Under the pieces are notes generated by a model that searched no databases, was not told the origin of the DNA, and saw only the letters and a list, made by a program, of their open reading frames with translations. Below are positions 41,401-52,875 of a stretch of DNA of 64,000 nucleotides, one piece after another (position 1 is the first letter of the stretch; every line of letters starts with the position of its first letter). Source of the DNA: Oxyruncus cristatus (lineage: Eukaryota; Chordata; Aves; Passeriformes; Cotingidae); NCBI GenBank assembly GCA_013399855.1, contig VXAY01000723.1, positions 200,032 through 264,031 of the forward strand. Reading direction: 5' to 3'. A program made the translations under genes and the position numbers.

Positions 41401-44400
41401 GGAGCATAAATTAAAAAAATGTGGAAATAAATATAAATGTGAGTTGAGCAAAGTGGTGGGAAGGAGGATGAGAGGGTGACACAGATAAGATATGGGGAGA
41501 CTAGACAGAAGGGCCAGCTGATTAGCATGCCTTAAGGAACCTCTGGGCTTGCAGACAGTGGACATTAAGAAAGCTGGTGTCTCTGAGTCAGGTCCTAGTC
41601 CAAGTACCAGGTAGTTCTTGTTCATCTGTCTGTGCTCCTGCTTCACAGAAGTGTCCTACCTTGCTGCTTTAGGCAGTTTTCCCTGATGAGAACGAGCATC
41701 CCCGTCTCTCTTCCAGCCTCATAGCCCTAGTAGAGTAAATGTCTGGGAAATTCCTATTCCTCTTGTTCTGTAGCATCTGGAGTTAGGGCTGAATAGAGCC
41801 CTTCAGACTGGGAGGTTTTGGAAGGAAGCCCCACACTCACTGGGCCCTTCGCCAGTGAGTTAATCCTTTCTGTACTGACCCTGCTAGAAGCAGCAGTCCC
41901 AGGCCACCAAGGATCTGATAGCCTTGAACTCTCCATGCCTGAAACTGTGTTTGCTGCTTTTTAGTGCTGCTCTCTTCCTAGCAATTTCCTCCCAAGGCCC
42001 CAGACGGCAAAGCAGGGGCAATACAGATCAGCCATATCATTCCTCATTTTCTCAATCAATGCTCCAGCACAACTGTCGTTGTGTCAGTCAGGACAGAAGA
42101 TGCTGTGCCATGTGCTTCATGCCTTTTGTTTACGTTGCTGCTGCCTTGCATGTGTATGTGCCAGAAACTCTACACTTCCCCATGGACACATTAGATAGTT
42201 TCCCAGGGCTTTTAGCTGCATAGATCATTGCAACATCCCATACCCATTTGCCCCAAGTGTGGAAGTAAATGAAGTTGGGCTTTAGCAGAGCTGAAGGTAC
42301 AGAGCAGTAAGTGGTGCTGGCTGAGCTGCATGTGTAAGAGTGTGTGTGCGTTCATGGGGGTTCCAGGCAGCACAGGCGTGCCCAGGGCAACTCAGTGCAG
42401 TGTGCAAGAGCATGCTTGTGCTGTATGGATGTTTGTCCCATGCCCCATGAGGGACTTGGGGTACATGACTTGGAGTAGATAAATGGAAGACAGAGAATAT
42501 TAATTTTCTCTGGCAACATCTGCAAGTTTCTCAGCTTTCACAAGGAGCCATTGTAGCTGAGAATCACTGCAGCTATGGCAGTAATCTGCACAGCTTGAGA
42601 GCCTGGCCTTGCCTTTAGTACAGACTTTCTGTGTAATCCCAAATTCCATAAATAGCTCTTAGTGCCATAGTGCTCCTTGAGCAGCTGTTTTCCAAAGACC
42701 AGAACACTCACACCAGGCACTGAAGTCAGCTGGAGCTGGCAGCACTCATCTGCAGCAGGCAAGGTTTGTCCTCGCAGGCACTGCTTCAGGACAAATGAAA
42801 GGACACTCTTGCAGCCATTGTCCAGAATAACACTCTGCCTTGGTTCTTCTATCCTTAAAAAAGCCAGGATAGAATACTCTGTGTGGGATTTGGATGCCTA
42901 GATACAGGTTTCTAATGCTGTTTGGAGGAGCTCAGGTATGCACCATGCCTGCCAGATGATAAGAAGCTTATAGACTCAAGTATTTCTGAGATGGCAGCTG
43001 GAGGCCAGGCAGGTACCCCACAGACCTATGGTGACTTGATGTCCCCATCCAGGGAACTGACCCCCCTTTCATAAAGTCTACAAGGTGCTAAGACATCCTT
43101 GCAAAGAGCATTGTCCACATAAATGGATATTTCATACAGCCAGCACAGCTGATTTCTTCTTCACCTGTATTGCAGACAACTCTCAGGCAGGTTTGCTCTC
43201 ACTGGCATGTGTTTGGAGGAGGGCAGAGAAGCATCTGCCACCTGGGTTTTCCTTTCACAAATAAAAGCTAAGCCCAAGGGGTTTTATGACCTTTAAACAA
43301 CTTACTCTTGCTCCTGCATCCCAGCTGCAGGCAGTCCACCTGGTCAGGGTGTTTGCTTGGGAGGAAAAAGCTACCTTCTGTGAGAGATCTGAAAGGCTTT
43401 TGTTTCCACATCAGATCTCCTGTTTGAGAGTGCCTACAACACCTCCAAGAAATGTAAAAGGAAAAACTACAGCCCCCACAGAACCAATGAGGCTGTAAAT
43501 CTAGAGAAAATCTTCTGATGTCATTTATGAGCCAGCACATCAGATACTGACCTCTCATGCAGAGTGGCTTGGTCCAGGCACATTCCTTCTCCTTTCCTCA
43601 GTTACAATGTTTGCTGTGGTGTTGTTTTGGGAAAAGTTATTGCAAAAAACCATCATTTATGCCCTTAGATGGGCACAGTACAGAAATTAATTTTGTTCGT
43701 CTTCACAAGAAAAACTAGCTGGCTGTAATCTGCCAGCTGGACATAGCGAGGAACACCATTGTATCCTCTCAGATTTAGTATTCTAGGACCGATCTTTCAA
43801 CCTAAAGTCTCTCTTTGCTCTGAATTCCCTGATTTTCTGATGCATGTTGTCCTAGCAGCTCTACCATTTTCAGTTTTCCAATGAAGTTATTGAGAGGTAC
43901 TTTATTGCACAGGGATACTGCCATCAGCTCCTGCTGGAAAAGGAAGGTCCAATATTATTCGTTTTTCCAGGTGTTCTTGACTTTATCTTCAGGGCAGACA
44001 TTTACTATTCTATAAATTCCTACTGCAGGAGCTAAAAAAAGCTCTTTATAATCAGGGTGGGGTGGGGAAGGAAGCTGGATTTTGTTTTTCATGGAGATTA
44101 ATGCAAAAATTTAAAAAAACTAGAGTCTATATACACATTTTTTTCTTTCTACTGAAGTATCTGATTCCCTGCTAAAATCAAATGATGTGAGACCTGCTTG
44201 AAACTGCTGAAATCAGTCGAATGTTAGGAGCTTCATGTCCTCCTTGGAGCTGAGCCCAGACTCTGGGCCATATGCTGAGAGGGCATGCTGCAGGAAGCTT
44301 CAGCCATGCCTCCACCCTTGAGTACCTGCTCTTTGACCATGGCTGGAGAGGGGATTCTGGACTAGATAGACCTGTGATCTGAAATAATGTGGCCTTTGTA

Positions 44401-44877
44401 CTGCTCTCATGTGTCTTCTTCTGTATCCTTTGCTTCTGTAAATGTCATAGTGCACGTTAGGTGGTTGTGCTGTCAGTGAAGTCCTCCCCCTCTGTAACGC
44501 ACCGAGCTCAGGTCCAACACCAGACCTGCCCCCACACACTCACCACCGAGGGAGCTGCACCAGGGCAGGATGAGGGCAATGCACCAGCCAGCCTTGCACT
44601 GGGCACTTCATTGCCAGTGGGGAGTTTCCAGCTGTGAAGCTCTTAACAGATGTTGACACCTCTGTGCTGTTTGCTCTGTGGAGTGGGAGCGGGGCCAAGG
44701 ATCGAGCCCTCCACCTGGGACGTGCTGTCAGAGCTTTGTGTACACGCTAAATTAGCACAAAAAAGCTGTAAGTAAACTGTGCTGCAGATGCTGGGGAATT
44801 GATTGTATGCATGTGTGAACAGGGTGACTATGCCAAATTTAAACACCTACTTTATTCCCTTGTGGAAGACTGATGCT

Positions 44878-44938
44878 CTTAGAGCTTAGCTTAATGTATA
44901 TGTCACTTTCTTAGAGCTTAGCTTAATGTACATGTCAC
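44878..44938 (+). repeat. 32-bp-period tandem duplication
   Basis: CTTAGAGCTTAGCTTAATGT begins at 44878 and again at 44910, each followed by A(T/C)ATGTCAC. The copies differ by one base over about 29 bp, so the duplication is fairly recent. Confidence 0.92.
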
Positions 44939-45589
44939 AAAACAAGAAGGTACAGGGGTTTAAATAACAAGCATTTTGAGCTAGTTCTTTTTTTCTGAAA
45001 ATGTGAGCAGTCACTGTAAATTAGAAGAAATGCAAAACCGTCTGAGAGATTTTCTTCTAAATTGCCTTGTTTAGATCTCAGTGTTTTTTACTGAATGAAG
45101 TAAATTTCGAGGAACCAATTCCTGCAGACATATAGTTATAAATATACTGATTTTTCTGAGATAAGTATTAAGGAACTCCTAAAAAAGAGATTACAAGGTC
45201 TTCTCAGATGCTGTTGTCAAATGTTTACTGTTTGGGCAACTGTGTTCCAGTCTGGTCAATTAAAATCATGGCTGAACTTCTTGACATGAAATTCAGTCTG
45301 TATGAATCCCTTTCCTATATGGTCTTTGTCAGGTTGAAAAGAGCATGCAAACTGCTTTTGGTGAGCTAACAAAGGCACAGATGCTAAAAAAATATAAAAC
45401 TACCTGCATGTCAGCAAAAGTCAGTCCATGTTTGTGAACTGAAATACAACAAAGGCAACACTTTTGGGACTCATGATATAGGACATTGAAATAATATGGG
45501 CCTTTGTCATTTCATTGTGTAGATCAAAGAGTAAATAGAAACCATCTCCAGAGAGGAATATTGTAAAGTAGTAAATTAGTATAAGTAGA

Positions 45590-45841
45590 ATTTTTACACT
45601 CCAGAAGGGAGAAATTTAAAATAGGGATATTAGGAAGAAAAGATTTCTGATGGTAAGACGTATTGGACTACAGAAAAGCCTCCTGAGGGAAGAAATAGAA
45701 GCTGAATCTCTAAAAACTTTTAAGCACCAATTGAACACAATAGCAATAAATCTTTGATCAGAAATAAGCCTGCACTATGAGAAAAAAAGGGCTAGATGGC
45801 TTTACTGTACTTCTCCATGTCCTATAACTGAATGACTCTTT
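45590..45841 (+). mobile_element. Ancient CR1 LINE 3' end, plus orientation
   Basis: GAAATTTAAAATAGGGATAT, TTAGGAAGAAAAGATTTCTG, a block near AATCTCTAAAAACTTTTAAG, GGGCTAGATGGCTTTAC and the closing TAACTGAATGACTCT follow the old CR1 3' consensus in sense direction and end at its expected terminus. It is strongly diverged and is the only sense-oriented CR1 copy noticed. Confidence 0.7.
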
Positions 45842-46865
45842 GATGCTCTTTTGGATGGTTGAAGTTTTAAAAGCAGCTGGGGATCCTTTAGGTTGAAAGA
45901 TACTGTGGGAGTACCAGCTGGTCTTAGTCCCTCTGTGTTTCAGTATGTATGGTGATAATCTCCTGAAACATATATTCAAGCCCAAATTCTGAAGCAGAAA
46001 TTAGGAAAAATAACTACAAGCCACAAGACCAGAGCTCCTCCAGAGAGGAAAAATGACTAGCTGATATTTCTGCTAGCATACTGGGGGAGGATGTGTACTT
46101 TGGGGACTTGTTTCTGTCCAAGTGTTTCCCTCTGAGTGAGCAAAGGTTTAGGAGCTGACTTTGAAAAGCTCAGTTATGCAATCAGCTATTGGTTGTAAGA
46201 TCCAGTAAAGCTATGACTAAAACACCACTCGAGCAAGAGAGCAAATGATGGCATTTGGTGTGTCCCAATTTCCAGGCCCAAGTTAGGCCTGGATCTGTAA
46301 GACACATGTTCCTGTTGTGTGAGTGACATGTATGTTAAGTGATGTTAATGATTGTTTATTGCAAACTAAACATTTTTGCCATCTGGCAACTTTAGACAAC
46401 GAATGTCAGAACAGTTCCAGCAAATGAAATGTTTCCATCAGCACAAACAAGCTGTTTGCTGGATCTCACTTCCATGTGAGATTAATACAGCTGCCCATAG
46501 CCCAGAGAAGAAATCTCTAAATGAAAACTAGATTCAGTTTACGTTATCTGTCTTGTCAGCTCTCTGTGTACTCCATGAATATGCTGCCCAGGCACTAATG
46601 CCTGGCTTTGGGCACACAGAACACTGTCCTTTCCCTCCCATGATTTTTTTTTTCTTGCTTGTTTTGTATCTTACCAATTACTCTGGTCTTTCATGTGATG
46701 TGACTCAGTGGTTACTCTTTCCTAAAATGGCTGTATTTATGGTTTGATTGACTGTAGGATTTTTCAAAGCAACACTAAAATAATTGAGGTTTAAAATTAT
46801 AAAAAATCATTTTAAAAAAGTTCCAATTTTCAGATTTTTTTCCTGAATATTTGCAGAAAGGGAAG
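45842..46865. other. Gene-free stretch
   Basis: Ordinary AT-rich sequence between a CR1 end and the purine-rich tract. Nothing recognised. Confidence 0.6.
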
Positions 46866-47098
46866 GGTTAAGAAAAAAAAAATGAAAATGAAAAGGAAAA
46901 GGGGAAAATGAAAGAAAAAGAGGAAGAGAAAGGGGGAAGGGAAAGAAAAAGAGGAAGAAAAAAGGAAAGGGAAAGAAAAAGAGAGAGAAAAGGGGAAAGA
47001 AAAAGAGAAGATAAAGAAAAAAAAAACCAAAAAAAAACCCAAACAAGCAAATTAAAAAAAATTAAAAAAAAAAAAAGAGAGAAAAGAAGATTTTTAAA
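46866..47098 (+). repeat. Purine-rich (GA/A) low-complexity tract
   Basis: About 230 bp made almost only of A and G on the + strand, in irregular GGAAA/GAAAAG units, then A-rich with a few T and C. The Lys/Glu/Arg-rich open frame on + and the Phe/Ser/Leu-rich frames on - are by-products of this composition. Such tracts are hard to sequence and assemble, and an assembly join follows directly. Confidence 0.92.
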
Positions 47099-47178
47099 AA
47101 CCGAAAGCGAAATGCAAAGAAAAGTGTGAGGAAAGGCTTTTTATGGTGTTTGCTTCCCAGCCTGAGCCCGGTCTCCAG

Positions 47179-47193
47179 TCACTAGAGGGCACC
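47179..47193 (+). promoter_or_regulatory. Candidate CTCF-binding site
   Basis: TCACTAGAGGGCACC matches the CTCF core CCASYAGRKGGCRSY at every position except the first. It lies in a short GC-rich stretch about 6.2 kb upstream of the CXCL12 start codon. The copy at 47401-47415 belongs to the presumed assembly duplication. Occupancy cannot be judged from sequence. Confidence 0.55.
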
Positions 47194-47400
47194 CCAAGAC
47201 ACCGAAAGCGGCTGCGCCCACCCGCGCCTGCAGCCCGAAGAGATGCGGGCTGGTACCCCNACCAAAAAAGCAAATAAAAAAAAATTAAAAAAAAAAAAGA
47301 GAGAAAAGAAGATTTTTAAAAACCGAAAGCGAAATGCAAAGAAAAGTGTGAGGAAAGGCTTTTTATGGTGTTTGCTTCCCAGCCTGAGCCCGGTCTCCAG

Positions 47401-47415
47401 TCACTAGAGGGCACC
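47401..47415 (+). promoter_or_regulatory. Second copy of candidate CTCF site (in duplicated segment)
   Basis: Identical to the copy at 47179-47193. If the duplication is an assembly error, only one site exists in the animal. Confidence 0.4.
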
Positions 47416-47481
47416 CCAAGACACCGAAAGCGGCTGCGCCCACCCGCGCCTGCAGCCCGAAGAGATGCGGGCTGGTACCCC

Positions 47482-50307
47482 GGGGTGCGGGGAGGGTACG
47501 AACCCGGCTTGCGTGGCTCTGAGGTTGCACCTACATTTGGGTTTTAATTAGGATCAGGGATGTGAAGCCCTATCCCTATGTAGTTTGCAGCGCAGAGCTG
47601 GCTCTGAATGTGTGGATGAGATTGCTTCTGGGTGAAACAAAGTCATAAAATGAACTCCTGAAGGGCACGTCCTCCACTTGCTAAATAGGGATTCAGTCGT
47701 TGTGATGAGACTACAACTAGGCTAAAGAAAAAAACTTGAAAATGGAATGGAATGATTGCTTTTCTCTATAGATCTGTTCTTATTGCACCATGAAAGTTGT
47801 TAATATAGACAAAACCATGAGGCCCCTGGTCCTAGCTGAGGGAGAATGCAGCTGGAAAGTTTGTTTCAGAGTCTGAAAATCCCCAAAGTCTGTACATATT
47901 TGGGTTATGGTGTTTTATTCATGCCTATCTTAAATTAAAAGCAAATAATAGAAAAAAAAAATCCCAAGAGACATGCAACTCCTATTTGATTACTCGAAAG
48001 AAAGCCCGAAAGAAATGAGATGGGTGCTTTAAGGACCCCGACCATTTTGACCTGGCCTTTGGGCTAGATCTTTTCCCTGCAGACTCAGGTTGTTTCAGTT
48101 CTATTGCCCTGGCCGTCTGTGAGACACTTTCCCATGGAGAAAGTATAAAGACAGAGCTGAGCTTGGCCCTGGCCAGACCTCCCAGATACCTCTCCTTGCT
48201 GGGAATAGTGAACCTTTATTGTTGAGGTCTAGGTTCCTCAAAGTGGCCTGCAAGCTCAGTGAACCTGAACAGTCCAAGCGAAACCCAAGCAAAGCCACAC
48301 AGTTTGAAACACTCTTGGAATAAAATCCCCTCCCCGGCGTCAGCTTGGTGCTCAAGGGGAGAGGCAGGACACGGCAAACTTGGCTCTGTTTTACCCCAAG
48401 CTTTCAGGAAACTCCTCACAGTGAGGGCCAAGAGCTATGTTCATAACAAAAACCCAAGGAAAATTTATCACGTTTTGAGTTTCTTCATGAAAGGTTAGAC
48501 CAACTTGGGATGTGCTCTGCTGGGATAAAAGAAGAGAAGGATTCTGCCCTTAAGGGCCAATTTCACAGCCGCTGAAATCACATGCAAAACTCCCGGGGAA
48601 GCAAGCTTAAACTTTTGAACACTGCTAGAAAAGCGGCTACCACAGTTCTCTGTCATTTTAGTTAACCATCTATAAACAGTTACTCACTTGACCTCTATTT
48701 GATCTCTCCCTCTGCCCTCCAAGGAATCTTTCAGGGCCAAAATACATTATGGATATCTCTGTGTACCTGAATGTTGGAGGCTACTTTACTGCGATGAGAG
48801 CAGCTCTCTTGCAATTCTATCTGAAATCTGGTTATTTGGAGAGATTTTTTTTCTTTCTGCAGACAAATCCAACAAGTGACTTCTCTTAGTTAATACTGAT
48901 TTGTTGCAAATGCTTAATACTAAAAGTCCTGTTCACTACACAGGTAAAGAATGAGCTTGGAACCCTGACATGGCAGTAAGGAGGGAAAATAGTCTTAGCA
49001 CTTGAAACAGGAAAGTCAGACAGGAATAAAGAAAGATCTTCAAATCACACTAGACTTGTGCTTTTCTAGCTGCTGCTTGGATGTGCAGCAAGATGGCAAA
49101 GCCTTCAAGTTTTCACCTGATAGGTAGTCTTGGGGGGGGGGGGGGACCATCATGTAGGAATGTTGCAAGAGTAAGAATGCTATTGAAAAAAAAAAAAACA
49201 AAAAGACTTCTTAAGCAAATCAAGATTGACAGTAAGATGGAGGTAAATTAAAGGCATATAGCCAGTAACTGAAGAAAGAATTTTATATGGATGCCTTGGT
49301 TATTTTTTTTTAAATGATAAATAAAAAAAAAAATCAGAGTTTAGTTATCAAAGAATATAAATACATAAAAATATTTAAACACTTAAAATCTCCAAGTACT
49401 CTTATCCTTTGCATGCTAAGGATACCATGCAATAGTTAATGTCAATTTTAACATTTTAGCTTCATTTCCTTCCCATCAGAGTATCATACCATGTGAAAAT
49501 AAGCCATTTAAGCATGCTTTAAAAACATAATCTTGGGCAAAAAAAGAGCTGCATCTAGAGACAGGGATACTAAACTGCTGTAGTTATTATCACGTGGGCT
49601 AGTAGATGAAGTTACAGCTAAAGTCAATTTTATTTCTTAATTGTGCAGTCCAACAGCCTAATATATATAGAATTCTTAATGTAGTTATCCTTAAGCCTAA
49701 AACCTGAGGTAATGTATTGTAATGTATGTTACATACATACATTGCAATATCAGCAATAACAGTGGTGAGGTGCACTGTTAATCTTAATTCCACTTAAACA
49801 TAGATTCTGTGTGAAGACTGTGGCATTTATTTACAGATAATAAGTCCAGGAAATATTAAGGAAGATCACGGTCAAACAGCATTAGTGAGAAAAAGATAAA
49901 AACAAGGGTACTGTTTCCCCAACCTGAGGACATTCAGTTTAATTCTTGACTCACCAAAAATTTTCTTAATAATAACAAGTCATGTTGTATTGGCCAGAAA
50001 AAGCTTGTTTTAGACGTAGTCTGGGGGGATTTAAAACAACTTCAGATAATAATGATTTCATTGCTGGGTTATGCCAGTCTAAAATTCTAAGCAACAGAAA
50101 TGTTGCCATCTCCTCATTTAAGAGGAAATGTAATTTGATACAAACACACTAAAAATTTGGAATATTGTATTATTAAAAAAGGCTGTCTCAAGCTGTGTTG
50201 AAATCAACAGTGGGTCTGTTTAAGGTTTCTGAATTCATCCTTTCTTTGTTAGCATTCAGATAAAAGATTAAATTTACTGGCTATTAGGGAGTTCTGGCTG
50301 CAGCTGG
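47482..50307. other. Gene-free stretch
   Basis: Begins GC-rich (to about 47520), then AT-rich with several A or T runs, the G14 run and a 14-15 bp-stem hairpin (49714-49750). No coding or RNA gene is supported. Confidence 0.6.
49132..49145 (+). repeat. G14 homopolymer
   Basis: Fourteen G in a row after GGTAGTCTT, with a run of about 12 A (near 49186) some 50 bp downstream. The exact length of such G runs is often unreliable in assemblies. Confidence 0.9.
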
Positions 50308-50315
50308 NNNNNNNN
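50308..50315. other. Assembly gap (8 N)
   Basis: Eight unknown bases between CAGCTGG and GGAAGGAGGG. The neighbouring sequence (GAGAGAGAGAGA at about 50333-50345) suggests a purine-rich repeat caused the break. The true gap size is unknown. Confidence 0.95.
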
Positions 50316-50689
50316 GGAAGGAGGGAGTAATGGAGAGAGAGAGAGATATTCAGTCACCCAGATCATCAAGGGGTGTAGGCTGGATTTTTTGAGCATTCAG
50401 ACAAACACTGGTCAATTCTGTGGGAGTTAACATTAAGTTGAAACGAACTTTTCAAGGAATTTAACACTTATCAAGTCATTTGACTTTCCTTTTAAATGTA
50501 CAATTCTTTCAGATTTCCCTGAGTTTATAGTTGTAGTTTGGGATGAGGGGTAAACCATGAGACCCCCGCTGAGGGGGGAGAGTTTCTTTGTTTTGCTTTG
50601 TTATTTTGTTGCTGGTTAAATCTTAAGCTCAGAATTGTTGTACTACAAGCAGCAATTTGTGCTTGACGGGAATTAAAAAACAAAATCGC

Positions 50690-51400
50690 CGTTCATGAAA
50701 ATCTCTCGGAGTTCATTCGGATGAGCTCGGTTACTGTATAGAGATCTGTTCTTCACGCCGGGAGCAGGATGACACCGGTGAAGCCGCGAAGGCAGCCCCG
50801 GTGCAGAGCTGTGGGTCGGTGCGGGCTCCCCTCCCTCTGCCCCCGCAGCCTCCCTCCGCGCTCCGCGCTCGGCTGCGCTCTGACCCAAACAATTCCCCTC
50901 CGCTTGAGGGTACCGCCGGGGCACGTCCTGTGCTGCTCCGGGAAAATCGCCCTGCCATAATGACCCCGAAGCCTGCTTTGGTATCTTGATTTCTGCGTGG
51001 TGAGGAACACACCTGTGGGTGCGTGGGGGTGCGTTCACGCGTGAGGAGGAAGGACACGGAGCGCGAAACACCGGCGGTTCTCCCGGCAGCCGTCGGTGCG
51101 GGGCGGACTGGCGCGGCGGGGTGGCCTCTCTGCCCGTGCCAAGCTCCCGGGGACTTCACCAGCACCTGGCCCCCCCACTGCCCAGCCCCGCCGGGCTACC
51201 CCCTCCCAGGCCGGCTGGGAGGAGTCGGAAAGGCTGTAGAGGGATGGTGCCGAGTGAGGTATCCCGATACTCCTGTCTCCTTCTCCTCGAGAGACTTGGT
51301 CTCCGGTGCTGAGGTAGGGGTGGCAGCGGGGAAGGACACCCGAGGCACAGGGGGACCGAGGCGTCCTCCTGCCCTAAGGAGGAGAGTGTGGACCCTGTTG
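50690..51400. promoter_or_regulatory. Upstream CpG island without an assigned gene
   Basis: About 700 bp of CpG-dense, GC-rich DNA, separated from the CXCL12 island by about 1.3 kb of ordinary sequence. Open frames on both strands (for example 51023-51433 + and 50731-51165 -) are low-complexity Pro/Arg/Gly/Ala-rich strings, as expected from base composition. It could be an alternative CXCL12 promoter, the promoter of a noncoding transcript, or an orphan island. Nothing in the sequence decides between these. Confidence 0.65.
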
Positions 51401-52739
51401 GATGCAGGAGCACTCAGCTATCCAGAGGTATAGGGAGAGCCCGTTTATCTGCGTGCTGCGACTCCTCGAATCAGCTCTGAAGGTCTGTCCAGACATTTCC
51501 TAGGATCCAAACAGTTTACACCTTCCGTTACAACACGTCTGCATGTCTGGGGATGCTGAGGGGGAGACTGCTACTCAGATTTGACTCAGATCTCGTTCCA
51601 CATTCATCCAGTCTCTTTAATTAGATCCTTGGGCTGTTTTTCTCTGTGGCAACAGTAACAGCAGACAGGCGATTATTTTTAAGTGTTATTACTTAAGTAA
51701 TTGAGTCTCTAAGTGTAGTGTGGACATAACAGTGTATCACTAAGTGCAGTGTGGATGTCCCCATGTGCCAGTGCGAGCAGCGGTGGGACAGCAGCACTCC
51801 TAGTAGTGTTTGCAATTACGATTAGCTTCTCCTGTCCCTGCAGAGTGTCACAGCTGTCACGGCAGCAGGAGCCAGGCTCACAGCGCTAGTTACAAGCATT
51901 GGCCCTTTCAGTGCATCAGATTCCTGCAATACAGTGCTAGTTCACGTAAAAGAAAGGGGTGGAGGTGGGAATGAGATCAATCTAAACAACACTAAACAAT
52001 CTAAAATCTAAACAATCTAAAATCAGCACTCCTTGGTAAGCAGAGACTAAGAAATACAACTAACTAGGTTAGGGAGCTGGATGTGTATGTGCCAGGGAGG
52101 GATCCTGTTCATCACCCAGTGTCACTGCAAGCATTTCCCCTGGCCTCTAGAAATAATCTCTTCTCAGTAAAACAGACACAGGTTAGCACAGGTACAATAT
52201 CTGGGCTCATTTTTCTAACCCCATGGTTGAGGGAGTTTGCAGTTACCTGGATATCAAACAACTCTGCTGCTCTCTTTGGTGGCATCGTGAACTTGTCCTT
52301 TAAACTGTTACACACCAGGATTAACTCTTCCCACTTGCCTCCACACTGTCCCAACCGAAGGTGCCTGTTTTAAAAGCAGACGAGGAGCCCAAGTAAAATC
52401 AAAGCCTCGATGTTTATTTAAAGTATTTAATAGCAACAAACAGGGCCCCGTGGGCTTGGGCTGCAGACAGTGAGGACATGCTTAACTCAATTACACTTGA
52501 CAATGCTGTAATGGTTGAGGGCAAGTGACACCCCTGGGCCTCTGGGCTCTTCAGGGCTACCAGGGTTTCAGCCGAGGTGCCAGGGAGCCCAGTGGCATCT
52601 GCAATACAAAGGAGGTGGAATGTTGGCAGCAAATGTACAGCTGGGTTCAGTTAATACGGGGAAGAGGTGATGTTTGGGGCCAAACATGCGCAAGCAAAAA
52701 CTGAAAGCCTGTGTCTCCCTTTTTTACCCCCAAATGCCC
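51401..52739. other. Segment between the two CpG islands
   Basis: Ordinary composition with the 16-bp tandem pair at 51992. No exon recognised; the short frames at 52083-52373 (+) and 52112-52354 (-) are shadows of each other with no known similarity. Confidence 0.6.
51992..52023 (+). repeat. 16-bp tandem pair
   Basis: CTAAACAATCTAAAAT is repeated twice exactly, with a partial related unit (TCTAAACAAC) just before. It lies between the two CpG islands. Confidence 0.9.
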
Positions 52740-52834
52740 ACATAAACTTCTGGGAGGATGCTTCGTCTGAGGTGCTGCATCCGATGCCCAGGGCGCCAGT
52801 GTAAATCTAGATTGGCACCCACGAGAGTGAAGAG

Positions 52835-52875
52835 GAAGCTTTCTCCTCTCCCTGGAAGCTTTCTCCTCTCCCCTG
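52835..52875 (+). repeat. 20-bp tandem pair near the CXCL12 promoter
   Basis: GAAGCTTTCTCCTCTCCCTG occurs twice in a row, the second copy with one extra C. It is a pyrimidine-rich unit about 0.5 kb upstream of the start codon. Confidence 0.9.

Larger units (their letters stand above)
38383..45589. other. Gene-free stretch
   Basis: Contains the T15 run, the purine-rich patch (41331-41400) and the 32-bp tandem pair (44878-44938). Minus-strand frames up to 132 codons at 39741-40136 and 41248-41646 are low-complexity or unremarkable. No gene seen. Confidence 0.6.
47077..47481 (+). repeat. Exact 183-bp direct duplication around a single N (likely assembly artefact)
   Basis: 47077-47259 and 47299-47481 are identical at every base compared (offset 222), and the A-rich sequence before each copy is nearly identical back to about 47037. 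The only unknown base, N at 47260, sits exactly where the first copy ends. This is the pattern left when two contig ends that overlap are joined without being merged. Confidence 0.9.

Noticed and set aside
46807..47129. Phe/Ser- and Lys/Glu-rich frames
   Set aside because: These are translations of a purine-rich low-complexity tract.
47037..47481. Genuine segmental tandem duplication
   Set aside because: Perfect identity with an N exactly at the junction favours an assembly error, though reads would be needed to settle it.
47365..47547. 60-codon frame beside the GC-rich patch
   Set aside because: Most of it lies in the duplicated assembly segment, and no homology is recognisable.
49714..49750. 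MicroRNA precursor
   Set aside because: The stem is only 14-15 bp, shorter than the roughly 22 bp or more needed, and very AT-rich.
51023..51433. 136-codon frame in the upstream CpG island
   Set aside because: Low-complexity Pro/Arg/Gly content with competing frames on both strands; not treated as a gene.
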